This document shows, one piece after another, positions 1 to 8,289 of a DNA stretch of 10,226 nucleotides. Source of the DNA: Smittium mucronatum (taxonomy: Eukaryota > Kickxellomycota > Harpellomycetes > Harpellales > Legeriomycetaceae); assembly GCA_001953115.1 (NCBI GenBank), contig LSSL01002081.1, positions 1 through 10,226 on the forward strand, in the 5' to 3' direction. Below the pieces are notes generated by a model. It did not search any database, was not told the DNA's origin, and saw nothing but the letters and a program-made list of their open reading frames with translations. The translations under genes were made by a program, and so were the position numbers. Positions within the stretch are counted from its first letter, which is position 1; the number at the start of each line of letters is the position of its first letter.

Positions 1-1173
1 CCTTGGATTGGGTTTGGGGTTTGGTCTGGACCTGTGATTGAGGTTTATTGTGAACCTTAGGGTGAGACTTAGTATTTGTTTGGGATTTTACTTGAGCCTG
101 AGATTTAGCTAATTGAGCTTGAGCTTGAAATTGGGTTTGAGTTTGAATATGAGGCTGAGATGGTTGAGGTTGTGAGAGAGCTTCATTTTGGATCTGAGAA
201 TTGGAGTTTGACAGAGAAGGAGTGCGTGGCTGAGATTGTGTTTTGGAGTGCACCTGAGACTGTGGTTTAGTTTGTGGTGTAGATTTAACTTGAGACAAAC
301 TATTAGAAGCTTCTTGAGAATTCTGATTTTGAGCCTGTGCTAGAGCCTGAGCCTGAGCCTGGTTATGTATGTGGTTTTGCAATTGAGTCTTGGCTTGTTG
401 TTGAGCTTGATGGACGTTCAAACCCTGACTCATATAATGCTGAGTGAGTTGCTGAAGTACATTAATTTGATTCTGCAGCTGAATTCTTTGTTGAGATTGC
501 AAATTAGACAAATTCTGTTGAGGAACGTTTGTTTGATTTCTATTTAGTGTTTGAGACTGAATCTGTGATTGTACTTGAGCTTGTGATTGAGATTGAGATA
601 AAGACTGATTCGACATATGTTGTGAATTCTGAAAATAGTTAATTGCATTACTTTGAGGGGTACTTGCCTGAGGGATTTGGTTGTGTAAGGATAGTTCAGA
701 AGATTTGGATTTAGTCTGATGAGAATCCTCCATATCCCCGCTAGCTAAATCAGATTGCTTGGACGTTGGAGGTTGATTTGAGGTCTGTTGGATCTGGTTT
801 TGCAAACTTTGCTGAGTTTGAGAAACATTCAAACTGCTGTTTGGGACTTGCACATGCTGTGATTGTTGGGGCTTTTGATTTTGATTGTGCGTTAAAACAT
901 TCTGATTTGGAATAGTGTTTTGAATCTGCTTTTGCTGAAATTGCTGTTGAAATTGCTGTTGTTGAAGCTGTTGCTGTTGCTGTTGCTGTTGAAGCTGCTG
1001 CTGCTGAAGGCTTTGTTGTTGTTGTTGTTTCATTTGCTGGTGATGTTCTTGCTGTTGTTTAAGCTGTTGGTGTTGATGTTCCTGTAGCTGCTGTTGTTTA
1101 AGCTGCTGCTGATGTTCCTGCTGTCGTTGCTGTTGTTCCTGCTCTTGTTGCCGTTGTTGTTGCTGCTGTTGTT

Positions 1174-1237
<64 letters not shown>

Positions 1238-4200
1238 TTGTTGTTGTTGTTGTTGCTGCTGTTGCTGCTGTTGCTGTTGTTGCTGTTGCTGTTGTTGCTG
1301 CTGTTGCTGCTGTTTTTGTTGTTGCTGATGTAGCTGCTGCTGGTGTTGATGCTGGGTTTGGTTTTGGTTTTGGACCTGTATTTGAGCTTGAGCAGGGTTG
1401 AAGCTTTGTCTCAATGAGCTATTCTGTTGTTTTTGACCCACAATGCTCTCATTATTTGATAAAAGAGACTGCAAAATGTCAGGTGACATTGTAGTTTCAA
1501 TAGTATTATCATTTATAGAAAAAGCGGAGCTAGGCTGGATCATAGGGGTGCTTACTGCACTCAGAGACTGCTTTTGGAAACTTTGTAACTGCTGAATTTG
1601 ACTTCCTGATTGACTTGGATTATATTGTTGTTGGTTTTGCTGAATATTATGTTGAAGTAACATTTGTTGCTGTTGAAGCTGTAAGTTATGATTTTGAATG
1701 CTTTTGTTAGATGAAAGGGGTGTAACCGGCTGAGTGAAACTTTGTTGATTGCTTAAACCTTGTGAATTTTGTTGCTGATTATTTTTAAGCTGTCCATTTT
1801 GATTATGAACTCCCTGCTGAAAACTCTGCTGCTGATGGTTTTGAAGATTTTGCTGTTGTAACTGTTGCTGATAAATATTCTGCAGATGAAGTTGCTGCTG
1901 TTGAGGACTTAGCAATTGAGGACTCATCTGAGTTTTCAGCTTCTGAGCAGGCTGATGATTCATTTTAGTTGGCATTGATTGCTGATGGGCATTCAGTGGT
2001 GTGGAGCGTTGAGAATTATCCTGTTGGTGCATGAGATTTAACTGACGTAGCTGTTGTTGTTGAGGACTTTGGAATTGATTCTCCTGTTGATAAAGGTCTT
2101 GTTGTTGCAAGCCTTGCAACTGAAGGCTGTGCTGCATGTCCTGGTAGTGGTTGCCTTGTTGTTTAGAGTTATGTTGCGTCGTAACCTGGTGGTTCAAATT
2201 TTGTTGGGGATTATTCTGTTGAAGATTTTGAGCTTGTGTAACATTGGGTTGAGAAATTTGCGGGTTTTGAAAGTTGTTTTGATCATGTGCCATATTACTA
2301 TTCGCACCTACACTTACAACTGAAGATGCACCAGTTCTTTGAGGAGATATAATTGAGTTGAACTGCAAGTTTGAGACACTGGGAGTATTTGCCGGGTTAC
2401 CGGAATCCGATCTTGTTGGGGGATTAGGCTGATTGGGCAAAACCGAACTCTTGTTTTGTCGACCTTCTCCAGGCAAAAGAATATTATATTGACCATCAAT
2501 AGTATTAGAGGAAAAATTCAAGGGGCTGTTGATATCAAATCCTGAAGGATTAGAAGGAGGGTTAAACACGGGTTCAGAGCTAGCAATTTGGCTATTATGG
2601 GTCAGCAGTTCTGAAAAATCGTTTTGGGATGCAGTGCTGACAAGAGTCGGTGTAGAAGGGAAAGTCTTGCTGTATAAATGAGAAGGGATAGGATGCTTTG
2701 TGAAGACAAGTCCCAAAAGTAGATCATTATGTGAGAGAAGTAAAATACCCAAAAGCTCATTAGGACGAGAGGCGTCATTCAGCTTTATCAATGCAAGCTG
2801 TTATTAAAAGAAAAAAAGAAATTTTAGATGAACTTAAAAAAATAAAAGAACAAGAACAAGAACATACCATAGATTTCTCTTTCAGAGTAGCGCATAATAT
2901 CTCAAAATTTTTGGACAGCTCGGCTTGGGTCAGAGGATTATTGGGACCAGGAATACCAGACTCACTCACCTTGTTTTCAAGATCAGGATTCCTCATAAAA
3001 ACAACCTGTGGGACATCTCTATTTGAGGCCCATTTCATCATTTCAGAAATATTAGCTGGTGCCAATCCAGAGATAGCTAATCTCATAGGCCATTGTTCTA
3101 ACATGCAATCAGAGATATTTTTGTTAGTAGGATCCTTGGCGAGAGAGACAGCCTGGACTGCGACGACTATCTCTGACTGTTGCCCACTTGGCATTTTAGC
3201 CCCAGATACAATAAAGCCTCGCCAAATGGCATTCATTTCAAGATGAGGGCTTGGCTTTTGATCAATATTAGATGTTTCAATCTGATTTTGATGATCATCA
3301 CCAAAAGCGTTGAACGAAGCGGCTGAGACTTCGTTCAACTGATTTGGGGCTGATGAAATATTTTGAGATGTAAAAGACTGCGTACGAGGATCACCTGACG
3401 GAGGGATTCTGTTTTGAAACTGTGACAAAAGCTGCATTTTATAATTGTTGAAATTGGTGATAAGCAATTGATGCTCGTTGCTAATGGAAGATATATTACC
3501 ACCAGGTGTTATACTTGAAATTAATCTTAGTAAATCCTGGGATGTTAAACTTAAAATGAACTTGGGATCCCTATTAGTTATTTGTGCTAATCTGTTGATG
3601 CTTTGAATCATCATTTTATTAAAAATGGGGTTCTGGATAGGACTTTGAGCTCCAAACTGACCTTGAGCGGTTTTCTGTCTTTTAACAGAACCCTGTGGTG
3701 AACCGGTACCACGGTCCACATTCACCGATGGGGAATTTAGTTTAATATTAGTGCTCTGTTCAGTTTTAATTTGTTCAGATGGTGAGCCTTTAATCAACGA
3801 AAAATTAGAGACTGGATTTTGATTAAATGAGGAAGTAGATTGCTCTGAAAGATTTACGCTTGAGAGAGAAGAATTTGCTAAAGTTTCAATAGGAGTTTTG
3901 ACATCCAACAACTGATCCTTGTTTGGGGTATAATCTGAGCTAATTTGTACGTTGTTTTTATCAATTTCCTGGTAATTGGGTGGTTGAATTTTTGATTGAT
4001 CAGGAACATTATGGACAGAGGTGAACGGTTGGAGATCATTAACATTTCCGGCGTCAAACATTTGAAAGCCTGAATGAGGTTTCGCTAAGCTACTAGGGAC
4101 AGCGATCTGAGGATTTTGTCCAAATGAAACATCTTGAAAATTAGCATTCGAATTTTGTGTTTTTTCCTGCAAAACTTTATCAACTATGTTGATTTGACGT

Positions 4201-6073
4201 TGGAAATCCTGCTTTAAAGATAGCAACTTATAGCACTCGGCCTCAAGAAACTTGCGTTGCTGAGAAGCCTGGTCAATTGCTTGAGAAACTGACATAGACT
4301 TGTTCTGATCATTAAACATTTCCAATTCAGGTGCCTGATATTTTTCAATTTGATGACACTTCTGTATATGTTTAAATCTGCTTTCAAGAAGTTGCTGTAA
4401 TTGGTTAAGTTGCTGCTCTAAGACCTTTTTTCTGGAAACTATTTCACCTACTGAAGGCTGCAGAGTGTTAAAGAGAGACATTGGATCAGTAAGCTGTGCT
4501 GGAGTGGATTCGGTAGGATTAAGAGATGGCGTAACCAAAGGAGCACTCACGCTATCACCGATAACCGGGGGAGTAAGATTAAGAAGGCCGCTTTGAGAAA
4601 GAGGTGTTTCAGGTTTAGATACCTCAGAAACACCTGTCTTCTTGATTTTATGTGGAGGGGAAGTTGTCGGAGCTTTAGATGAACTTTTCCCTGTTTTGGG
4701 GGAGGCCTTGGCAGATGACTTGTTAGCTTTTGACTTACGAGAGCCTTGTGTTGACGAAGATTGAGCTGAGCCTTTACCGCTACTTTTGACTTTTTCAACA
4801 GACTTAAGTTGATCAAAATCAGTAGAAGTTGTTTTTTTGGATTGAACAGTGTTTGTTGAAATGAAAGAAGCCTGACCACCATTTGGAGTAAAATTTATTG
4901 GATCTTTTTGAGAAGTTTGCAAAACACCTGAATCGTTGGGGAGTACAGCTTTCCCAGGAAATTCACTGATCAATTCAGAATGCTGTGTCTTAACTGAGGC
5001 CTTTGATTCGGAATCTGGATTAATGGACATGAGATCTGGGTCAGAAGTATAAATACAGAATCCTCCGTTGGCTTCTAAATTCAACTCTTTAGGTTGATTC
5101 TCTTCTGGGGAACATCTATTTGCTATGGTCTTAAATATTTGGTAATCTTCACCAATAAGAGATATAGATGTTATTTTGATGTTGTATTCTCTGAATTTGC
5201 TGAAAACATTATTGAAAGTAAAACCATCGTATTCAGTTCTCTGATTCTTCCGGCAATGTTCTTCAGAAACACCAAATATTCCATTTGAATTCACTCCAGG
5301 GCTAGAACTAGCAGTAGGTTTTTGGGAAAAGCCATTACTAGTTTCTCCAAGCTGTAATAGCTCGTTTCCGTAAGGAAGCGTACACCCTATTAAGATGACG
5401 TTAATTGAATGGAGATCACATAAAGATGAATCCTTATCGAAATCTTTAAAGTCATCTACCATCTCTAGAGCGCAAACGAGACCATCAAGCAAAGCGCATC
5501 TAATGGTGCCACCTGTACCGAAGCTGTGGGAAGCCAGCTCATTTCCGAAATCTCTGTAATTTGAGGTGAAGTAATTAGAAGAAATAGTTGTATTGGAGAA
5601 AGGGGGTTGATCCCCATAGTAGACTGAGCCGAATTTAACATTAGGAGTTACTTTTGCAGGTACGGGAGAGCTTGATATCAGCACAGGCTCCCTTAATTTT
5701 CTACGTTAAACAGAAAACGTTAATAAATGAAAAAATAAAACTAAGAAGAAGATGAGACTTACAGGATGACTTTTTCTATTACTTGTTTATATAGAATGGA
5801 GAAAATACTCTCGATTTTTTTCGTGTTTTCGATAACGAAAATGACTAACACATTCTTTTTACTGAATTTATTTTCCGGCACCTTTACGGTTGAAGTAGGA
5901 CCTAGGGGCTGCATGAATTCGATAGTAGGTTTTGGATCTTGTGTTTTACTAGATGCAGAGTGGGAACTGCTTTTGTCTTTATGTTTAATTAAATCCAAAT
6001 GGCTGCTATCGATAGATAATGCTTCGTTATTTGTGAAATTTATGTTTATAAGTTTGTCACTATCATTATCCAT
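1..6073 (-). CDS. MED25: Mediator complex subunit 25 (MED25) homologue, three exons, 3' end beyond window
   Basis: Spliced CDS is join of 6073-5763, 5700-2868 and 2797-<1 on the minus strand; both junctions keep frame (phase 2, phase 0) and give 1,980 codons with no stop. The start is the first in-frame ATG after an in-frame TAA at 6178-6176, in context GACATGG. Visible domains: acidic/Ser-rich N-terminus (1-72), VWA (about 73-326), linker with basic patch (408-461), coiled coils (521-619), helical block (794-869), ACID/PTOV-type domain (about 927-1090), then a Gln/Asn-rich tail to the window edge. In characterised species MED25 joins nuclear Mediator through its VWA and binds transcriptional activators through its ACID domain. 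Human (about 750 aa) and Arabidopsis (about 840 aa) homologues are far shorter; the extra length here is low-complexity linker and Q-rich tail. The family call rests on motif resemblance recalled, not on a search. A MED15/Gal11-like protein was considered because of the Q-rich tail, but the VWA-ACID order argues for MED25. Confidence 0.85.
2..620 (-). repeat. MED25: Alternating Gln-x dipeptide region of MED25 tail
   Basis: In frame, Gln occupies nearly every second residue over long stretches: SQSQSQAQVQSQIQSQ (near 600-545), NQAQAQAQALAQAQNQN (near 365-320) and QTQTQFQAQAQ (near 150-110). The partner residue is Ser, Ala, Thr, Val, Ile or Phe. At DNA level this shows as repeated GAGCCT/GAGCTT hexamers on the plus strand. 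The frame is open to the window edge, so the C-terminus is not seen. Confidence 0.7.
905..1153 (-). repeat. MED25: Charged Q-rich segment following the poly-Q run
   Basis: Immediately C-terminal of the poly-Q run, Gln blocks are broken by Glu, Arg, Lys, His and Leu (RQQEQEQQQRQQEHQQQLKQ and continuing). There is a loose repeat of the type QLKQQQ...QEHQ occurring about three times between 1130 and 1020. Pure Gln blocks follow. Q-rich stretches punctuated by Leu and charged residues tend to form coiled coils, so this part may be helical where the pure run is not. Confidence 0.6.
1154..1312 (-). repeat. MED25: Uninterrupted poly-glutamine tract, 53 codons
   Basis: In the MED25 frame every codon from 1312 down to 1154 is CAA (33) or CAG (20), giving residues 1544-1596 as pure Gln. 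The codons are mixed; the longest pure block is nine CAA (1255-1229). It is bounded by Lys (TTT on the plus strand, 1313-1315) and Arg (1151-1153). Mixed codons reduce slippage, so such length suggests selection or at least tolerance for the tract. On the plus strand it reads as a meaningless poly-leucine ORF. Confidence 0.95.
2669..3233 (-). other. MED25: ACID/PTOV-type (SPOC-like) domain of MED25, interrupted by intron 2
   Basis: Residues about 927-1091. The domain opens with AIWRGFIVSG (W930), followed by the strand SEIVVAVQAVS. The diagnostic LEQWPMRLAISGLAP (from 971) matches the EQWP.KL...L.P signature of MED25 ACID domains. It continues with NRDVPQVVFMRN and, across the intron 2 junction, FEILCATLKEKSM-LALIKL and NELLGILLLSHNDLLLGLVF. 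These are strand-rich stretches that fit the closing barrel strands. In animals and plants this domain is the activator-binding surface. That the domain is only complete after removing intron 2 is good independent support for the splice model. Confidence 0.72.
2798..2867 (-). other. MED25: Intron 2 of MED25 (70 nt, phase 0)
   Basis: The donor is ATG|GTATGT at 2867 and the acceptor TTTTAATAACAG| ends at 2798. The likely branch point is in ATCTAAAATT, about 27 nt before the acceptor, followed by a strong pyrimidine tract (TTTCTTTTTTTCTTTT). The donor side has a short TTCTTG repeat. Exon 2 has 2,833 nt, which with the phase-2 start makes a whole number of codons, so the join to LALIKLND is exactly in frame. 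The intron contains no in-frame stop; if retained, reading shifts and ends at TGA 2777-2775. Confidence 0.85.
3405..3632 (-). other. MED25: Helical block upstream of the ACID domain of MED25
   Basis: Residues 794-869 (PIFNKMMIQSINRLAQITNR to YKMQLLSQFQNRI) are rich in Leu, Ile, Met and Phe and poor in low-complexity sequence, with helical periodicity, a DPKFILSLTSQDLLRLISS core and a central Gly-Gly-Asn loop. It is a likely folded or conditionally folded element between disordered stretches. No known domain name can be given. Confidence 0.4.
4155..4451 (-). other. MED25: Paired coiled-coil segment of MED25 linker
   Basis: Residues 521-559 (VGEIVSRKKVLEQQLNQLQQ and on) and 574-619 (about SVSQAIDQASQQRKFLEAEC to KVLQEKTQ) show regular Leu/Ile/Val spacing with Glu, Lys, Gln and Arg between. 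They are separated by a short Pro- and Asn-containing turn (APELEMFNDQNKS). This is the pattern of a helical hairpin or two coiled-coil helices. I do not recognise it as a named domain; it stands out because the sequence around it is low complexity. Confidence 0.5.
4629..4790 (-). other. MED25: Basic Ser/Lys-rich linker segment of MED25
   Basis: Residues about 408-461 are dominated by Ser, Lys, Ala, Thr and Gly, for example KSSGKGSAQSSSTQGSRKSK and HKIKKTG, with almost no hydrophobic residues. It is a disordered, strongly positive stretch between the VWA domain and the coiled coils. It could carry nuclear localisation or nucleic-acid contact, which is inference from composition only. Confidence 0.6.
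5034..5857 (-). other. MED25: VWA domain of MED25 (coding segment, interrupted by intron 1)
   Basis: Residues about 73-326. The first strand NVLVIFVIENT (74-84) fits the MED25 VWA opening, where other family members have a VFVIEGT-like sequence. After intron 1 come KFGSVYYGD and GTIRCALLDGLVCALEMVDD (168-187). The latter matches the family's conserved Gly-Gly...EGL..AL..FDDF helix. The next strand NVILIGCTLPYG lies near 204-215. The segment NIKITSISLIGEDYQIFKTI (277-296) fits the last strand-helix unit. The metal-binding MIDAS Asp-x-Ser-x-Ser is replaced by Glu-Asn-Thr, as in MED25 generally, so the domain is expected to act as a protein docking surface for Mediator, not a metal-dependent adhesion site. 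A Ser/Asn-rich insertion (about 225-250) sits between the central strand and the later strands. Confidence 0.8.
5701..5762 (-). other. MED25: Intron 1 of MED25 (62 nt, phase 2)
   Basis: The donor is CCT|GTAAGT at 5762 and the acceptor TTTAACGTAG| ends at 5701. A TTATTAACG sequence about 20 nt before the acceptor can serve as branch point, with a T-rich stretch between. Without splicing, the frame stops at once (TAA at 5761-5759) in the middle of the VWA domain. With splicing, exon 1 (ending KQVIEKVI) joins exon 2 (LKLREPVLISSS), restoring the helix and the next VWA strand. Confidence 0.85.
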
Positions 6074-6078
6074 GTCAT
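6046..6078 (-). promoter_or_regulatory. uORF overlapping the MED25 start codon
   Basis: An ATG five bases upstream of the MED25 start opens an out-of-frame ten-codon reading frame that ends at TAA 6048-6046. Its context (TTCATGA) is poor, whereas the main start (GACATGG) is good. Scanning ribosomes would mostly pass it, with some loss of initiation. It acts only if the transcript starts upstream of 6078, which is not shown. Confidence 0.4.
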
Positions 6079-6158
6079 GAAGCAGCTTTAAGTTACAACC
6101 AAAGTTGAGTATAAAACAAAAAGAAAATAGTTGCTGGGAGGTTTTAGAGACAATATAG

Positions 6159-6166
6159 TTTATATA
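6159..6166 (-). promoter_or_regulatory. Candidate TATA box for MED25
   Basis: TATATAAA on the minus strand, about 85 bases upstream of the start codon, is the best TATA match in the upstream region. The surrounding DNA is AT-rich, so chance occurrence is not unlikely. Confidence 0.3.
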
Positions 6167-6277
6167 CCTAGAAGTTTATAATATGTCTCTTGTTAAAGGG
6201 GCCTGATTTCAAATACCATTAGTTTCATTCCCTAAATTTCACTTACGCACTGTTTGTTTTTTTGTATTTATGCTTTT

Positions 6278-6282
6278 ATTGG
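6278..6282 (-). promoter_or_regulatory. Candidate CCAAT box upstream of MED25
   Basis: AGCCAATAA on the minus strand, about 205 bases upstream of the start codon, fits the core and flanks of a CCAAT (HAP/NF-Y) site at a typical distance. Five-base cores are common by chance. Confidence 0.22.
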
Positions 6283-6299
6283 CTATCATCACAAATTAA

Positions 6300-8289
6300 T
6301 CTGTTTTACCTAATGCATTTGTAATCTGTCATATATTTGTACATTGTTCGACCGCTTTTAGATTCCCTCTTCACATAAAATTGGCATTGAGCCTCTTCTA
6401 CGTACCCATTCGCTGGATCGTTTGGGTTTCACTTGCATACTCCCAAGAAAACGACCAATAATCACGAAGAATTATTACACTTATTCACGCTCCTAATAAG
6501 ATATTAGATATGAATTATTCCAGCAAGTGTATGGAGCACAGAAGATTTCATAACAACAAATGTCATCCCAAATAGGCCACAAAAAATTAGCTTTTAGCGG
6601 TTTATAAATTATACAAGCTAAAACACACACACTGGTAGATACCCATTTGCTGACTATATTAATTTCCATACAGATGATTAGAAACAATAATTTTTATTGG
6701 TTAATTTTATCATAATCTCCGACAATATTATTAATATCTCTGATTATTTCGTAAGCTTTCCTCAATAAAGTAGCATGATTACCATCATTCAATCACAGCC
6801 GATTTACCTCTTAGCGAATTTATTATTTATTTTTTCCAATAGGTCAAAATCATCACTTAAACTCTTTCTGGATCAATGCACTAATATAGTATTCAATAAC
6901 AGACTAATGTATTTAATGGCATTATATAACCCACTTTATGCACAAACAATTGGATACAACATGTTAGCATACAAAAATAAATATTAGTGTATATCGAATA
7001 AAAACCATGGCTGGTCAACCTCCTTATAAAAATGCCCCTTTCGAGCTGTGGGATAAAAAATGGAATGTTTTCTGTCAAATATATGTTTGATTAGTACTCA
7101 TAATTGCAATTGGTTTAATTATAAAAATTAACAAGTAGATGCTTATTGATTGCACAAATAATACTAGATAAACTTGCACTCTGAAAGGGTAAAGTTCCTT
7201 TCTTATCACATCGGAACAATAAACTTTGTCAATTGGGTAATCATCTCATAACTTTCACGTCTCTGCCTTTTGATGTATCACAAATTATATTTCAAATTTT
7301 TAATATGTAAAGTTACACTATCACAGTACGAAATAATATAGGATCCTGAGAAATATGGTTTACCTAACTTATCACAGTTTTCTTCATCCGGTTACTGGCT
7401 GTAGATTTTTTTTAAATGTGACAATCATATGATGGCATTAATTCCCGCTCCCTATACACTATTTGAATTAGAGGGTTGTAGTATCAAGTTCATATTGCTC
7501 CACAACTAGATATAATTAATGTATGTTGTATGTTGTATAGCTCATTTAATCTTTTACTAAAGAAACTTTTTCATGAAACCATAATTGATTAATTTTATTC
7601 TATTATCGAGATTTACTTATGAGTGAGAACAAAGTAGATACATCCTTAATGTATGAAAATGCTTTTTATTGTAGTGATATCCTTTCATTGTAACATGAAA
7701 TATTTTTTAACGATTCCCCTTGCCTCCCCCTTTTGATTATTACTTATGTGGTAATACCCTTTTTTTATTACAATATATCCCAACATACCCTTTTTCAAAT
7801 TTCTGAAAACGCAAAAAAAAAAATTCTTAAAATCGGATTCATTCCTAATATATCGTGTTTAATTTAAGTTTAATTTGAAAATATGTCTAAAATAAAATAT
7901 CATTTTCTAGGTTGAAATATAATAAACTTGATATGATTATAATAGGAATCATGAAGGTTTCATGTTTGATTTATACATTATTATGCCTAAAATCGCTCCC
8001 CTAAGGAATTATTCTCTCTACAATTTAAAACAGGAAATTTTGGTCCCCATATAAAAAATTGGCAAATCTCTACAATCCGAAATTATTGTAACATGTAAAA
8101 GGGGATCAAAACTTACACCAAAGCCTCTTACACTTCCATGGATGCATACCATACATATCCCCAAACAGAAATACAAATCGCCTACATGAAACTAAGAATA
8201 TTTTAAGTTGACCAACACAGCTTTCCTAAAAACTTACTTGAAACCACAACTTGATGTATCAAAAATATCAATTAACAAGTTTTTTGGTT
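6300..8289. other. Gene-poor AT-rich intergenic DNA
   Basis: No protein gene is supported. The ORFs present (longest 70 codons, 6775-6987 plus) have Ile/Leu/Asn/Tyr/Lys-biased composition expected of translated AT-rich DNA. A short GC-richer patch at 7005-7060 contains a 27-codon ORF in good start context (see findings). Small features are a CACACACAC stretch near 6620, a 7-bp GTATGTT tandem (7521-7538) and pyrimidine-rich runs around 7725-7800 with TACCCTTTTT twice. I see no tRNA or rRNA signature. Confidence 0.6.

Noticed and set aside
1094..1333. Plus-strand ORF of almost pure leucine
   Set aside because: It is the exact complement, in register, of the poly-glutamine codons of MED25 (CAA/CAG read as TTG/CTG).
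2054..2499. Plus ORF 2054-2323 and minus ORF 2314-2499
   Set aside because: Both are alternative frames over the Q-rich tail of exon 3, which is open throughout in the frame that joins to the ACID domain.
2791..3246. 151-codon plus-strand ORF with a Lys/Glu-rich start
   Set aside because: It lies opposite the ACID domain, and its helix-like start is the complement of intron 2's pyrimidine tract. The minus strand has recognisable domains and splice signals; this ORF has none.
4547..4882. 111-codon minus-strand ORF rich in Leu/Lys/Pro/Gln
   Set aside because: It is a shifted frame inside exon 2, created by the biased Ser/Lys-rich linker.
2775..5684. Treating this unspliced frame as a complete 969-residue protein starting at 5684 and ending at 2775
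   Set aside because: The 5' codon is GTG (Val), not ATG, and the 3' stop arises only by reading through intron 2. Both ends are inside conserved domains that continue across good splice junctions.
5766..6080. 104-codon plus-strand ORF
   Set aside because: It is the shadow of MED25 exon 1; the exon encodes the first VWA strand in the minus direction.
6344..6356. GTTCGACC as a tRNA B box
   Set aside because: No matching A box or cloverleaf can be formed with the sequence upstream.
6493..7078. Several 60-70 codon ORFs on both strands (6493-6687, 6775-6987, 6893-7078)
   Set aside because: Their composition is that of translated AT-rich DNA, some start with non-ATG codons, they overlap one another, and none resembles a known family. 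This number is expected by chance in several kb of such sequence.
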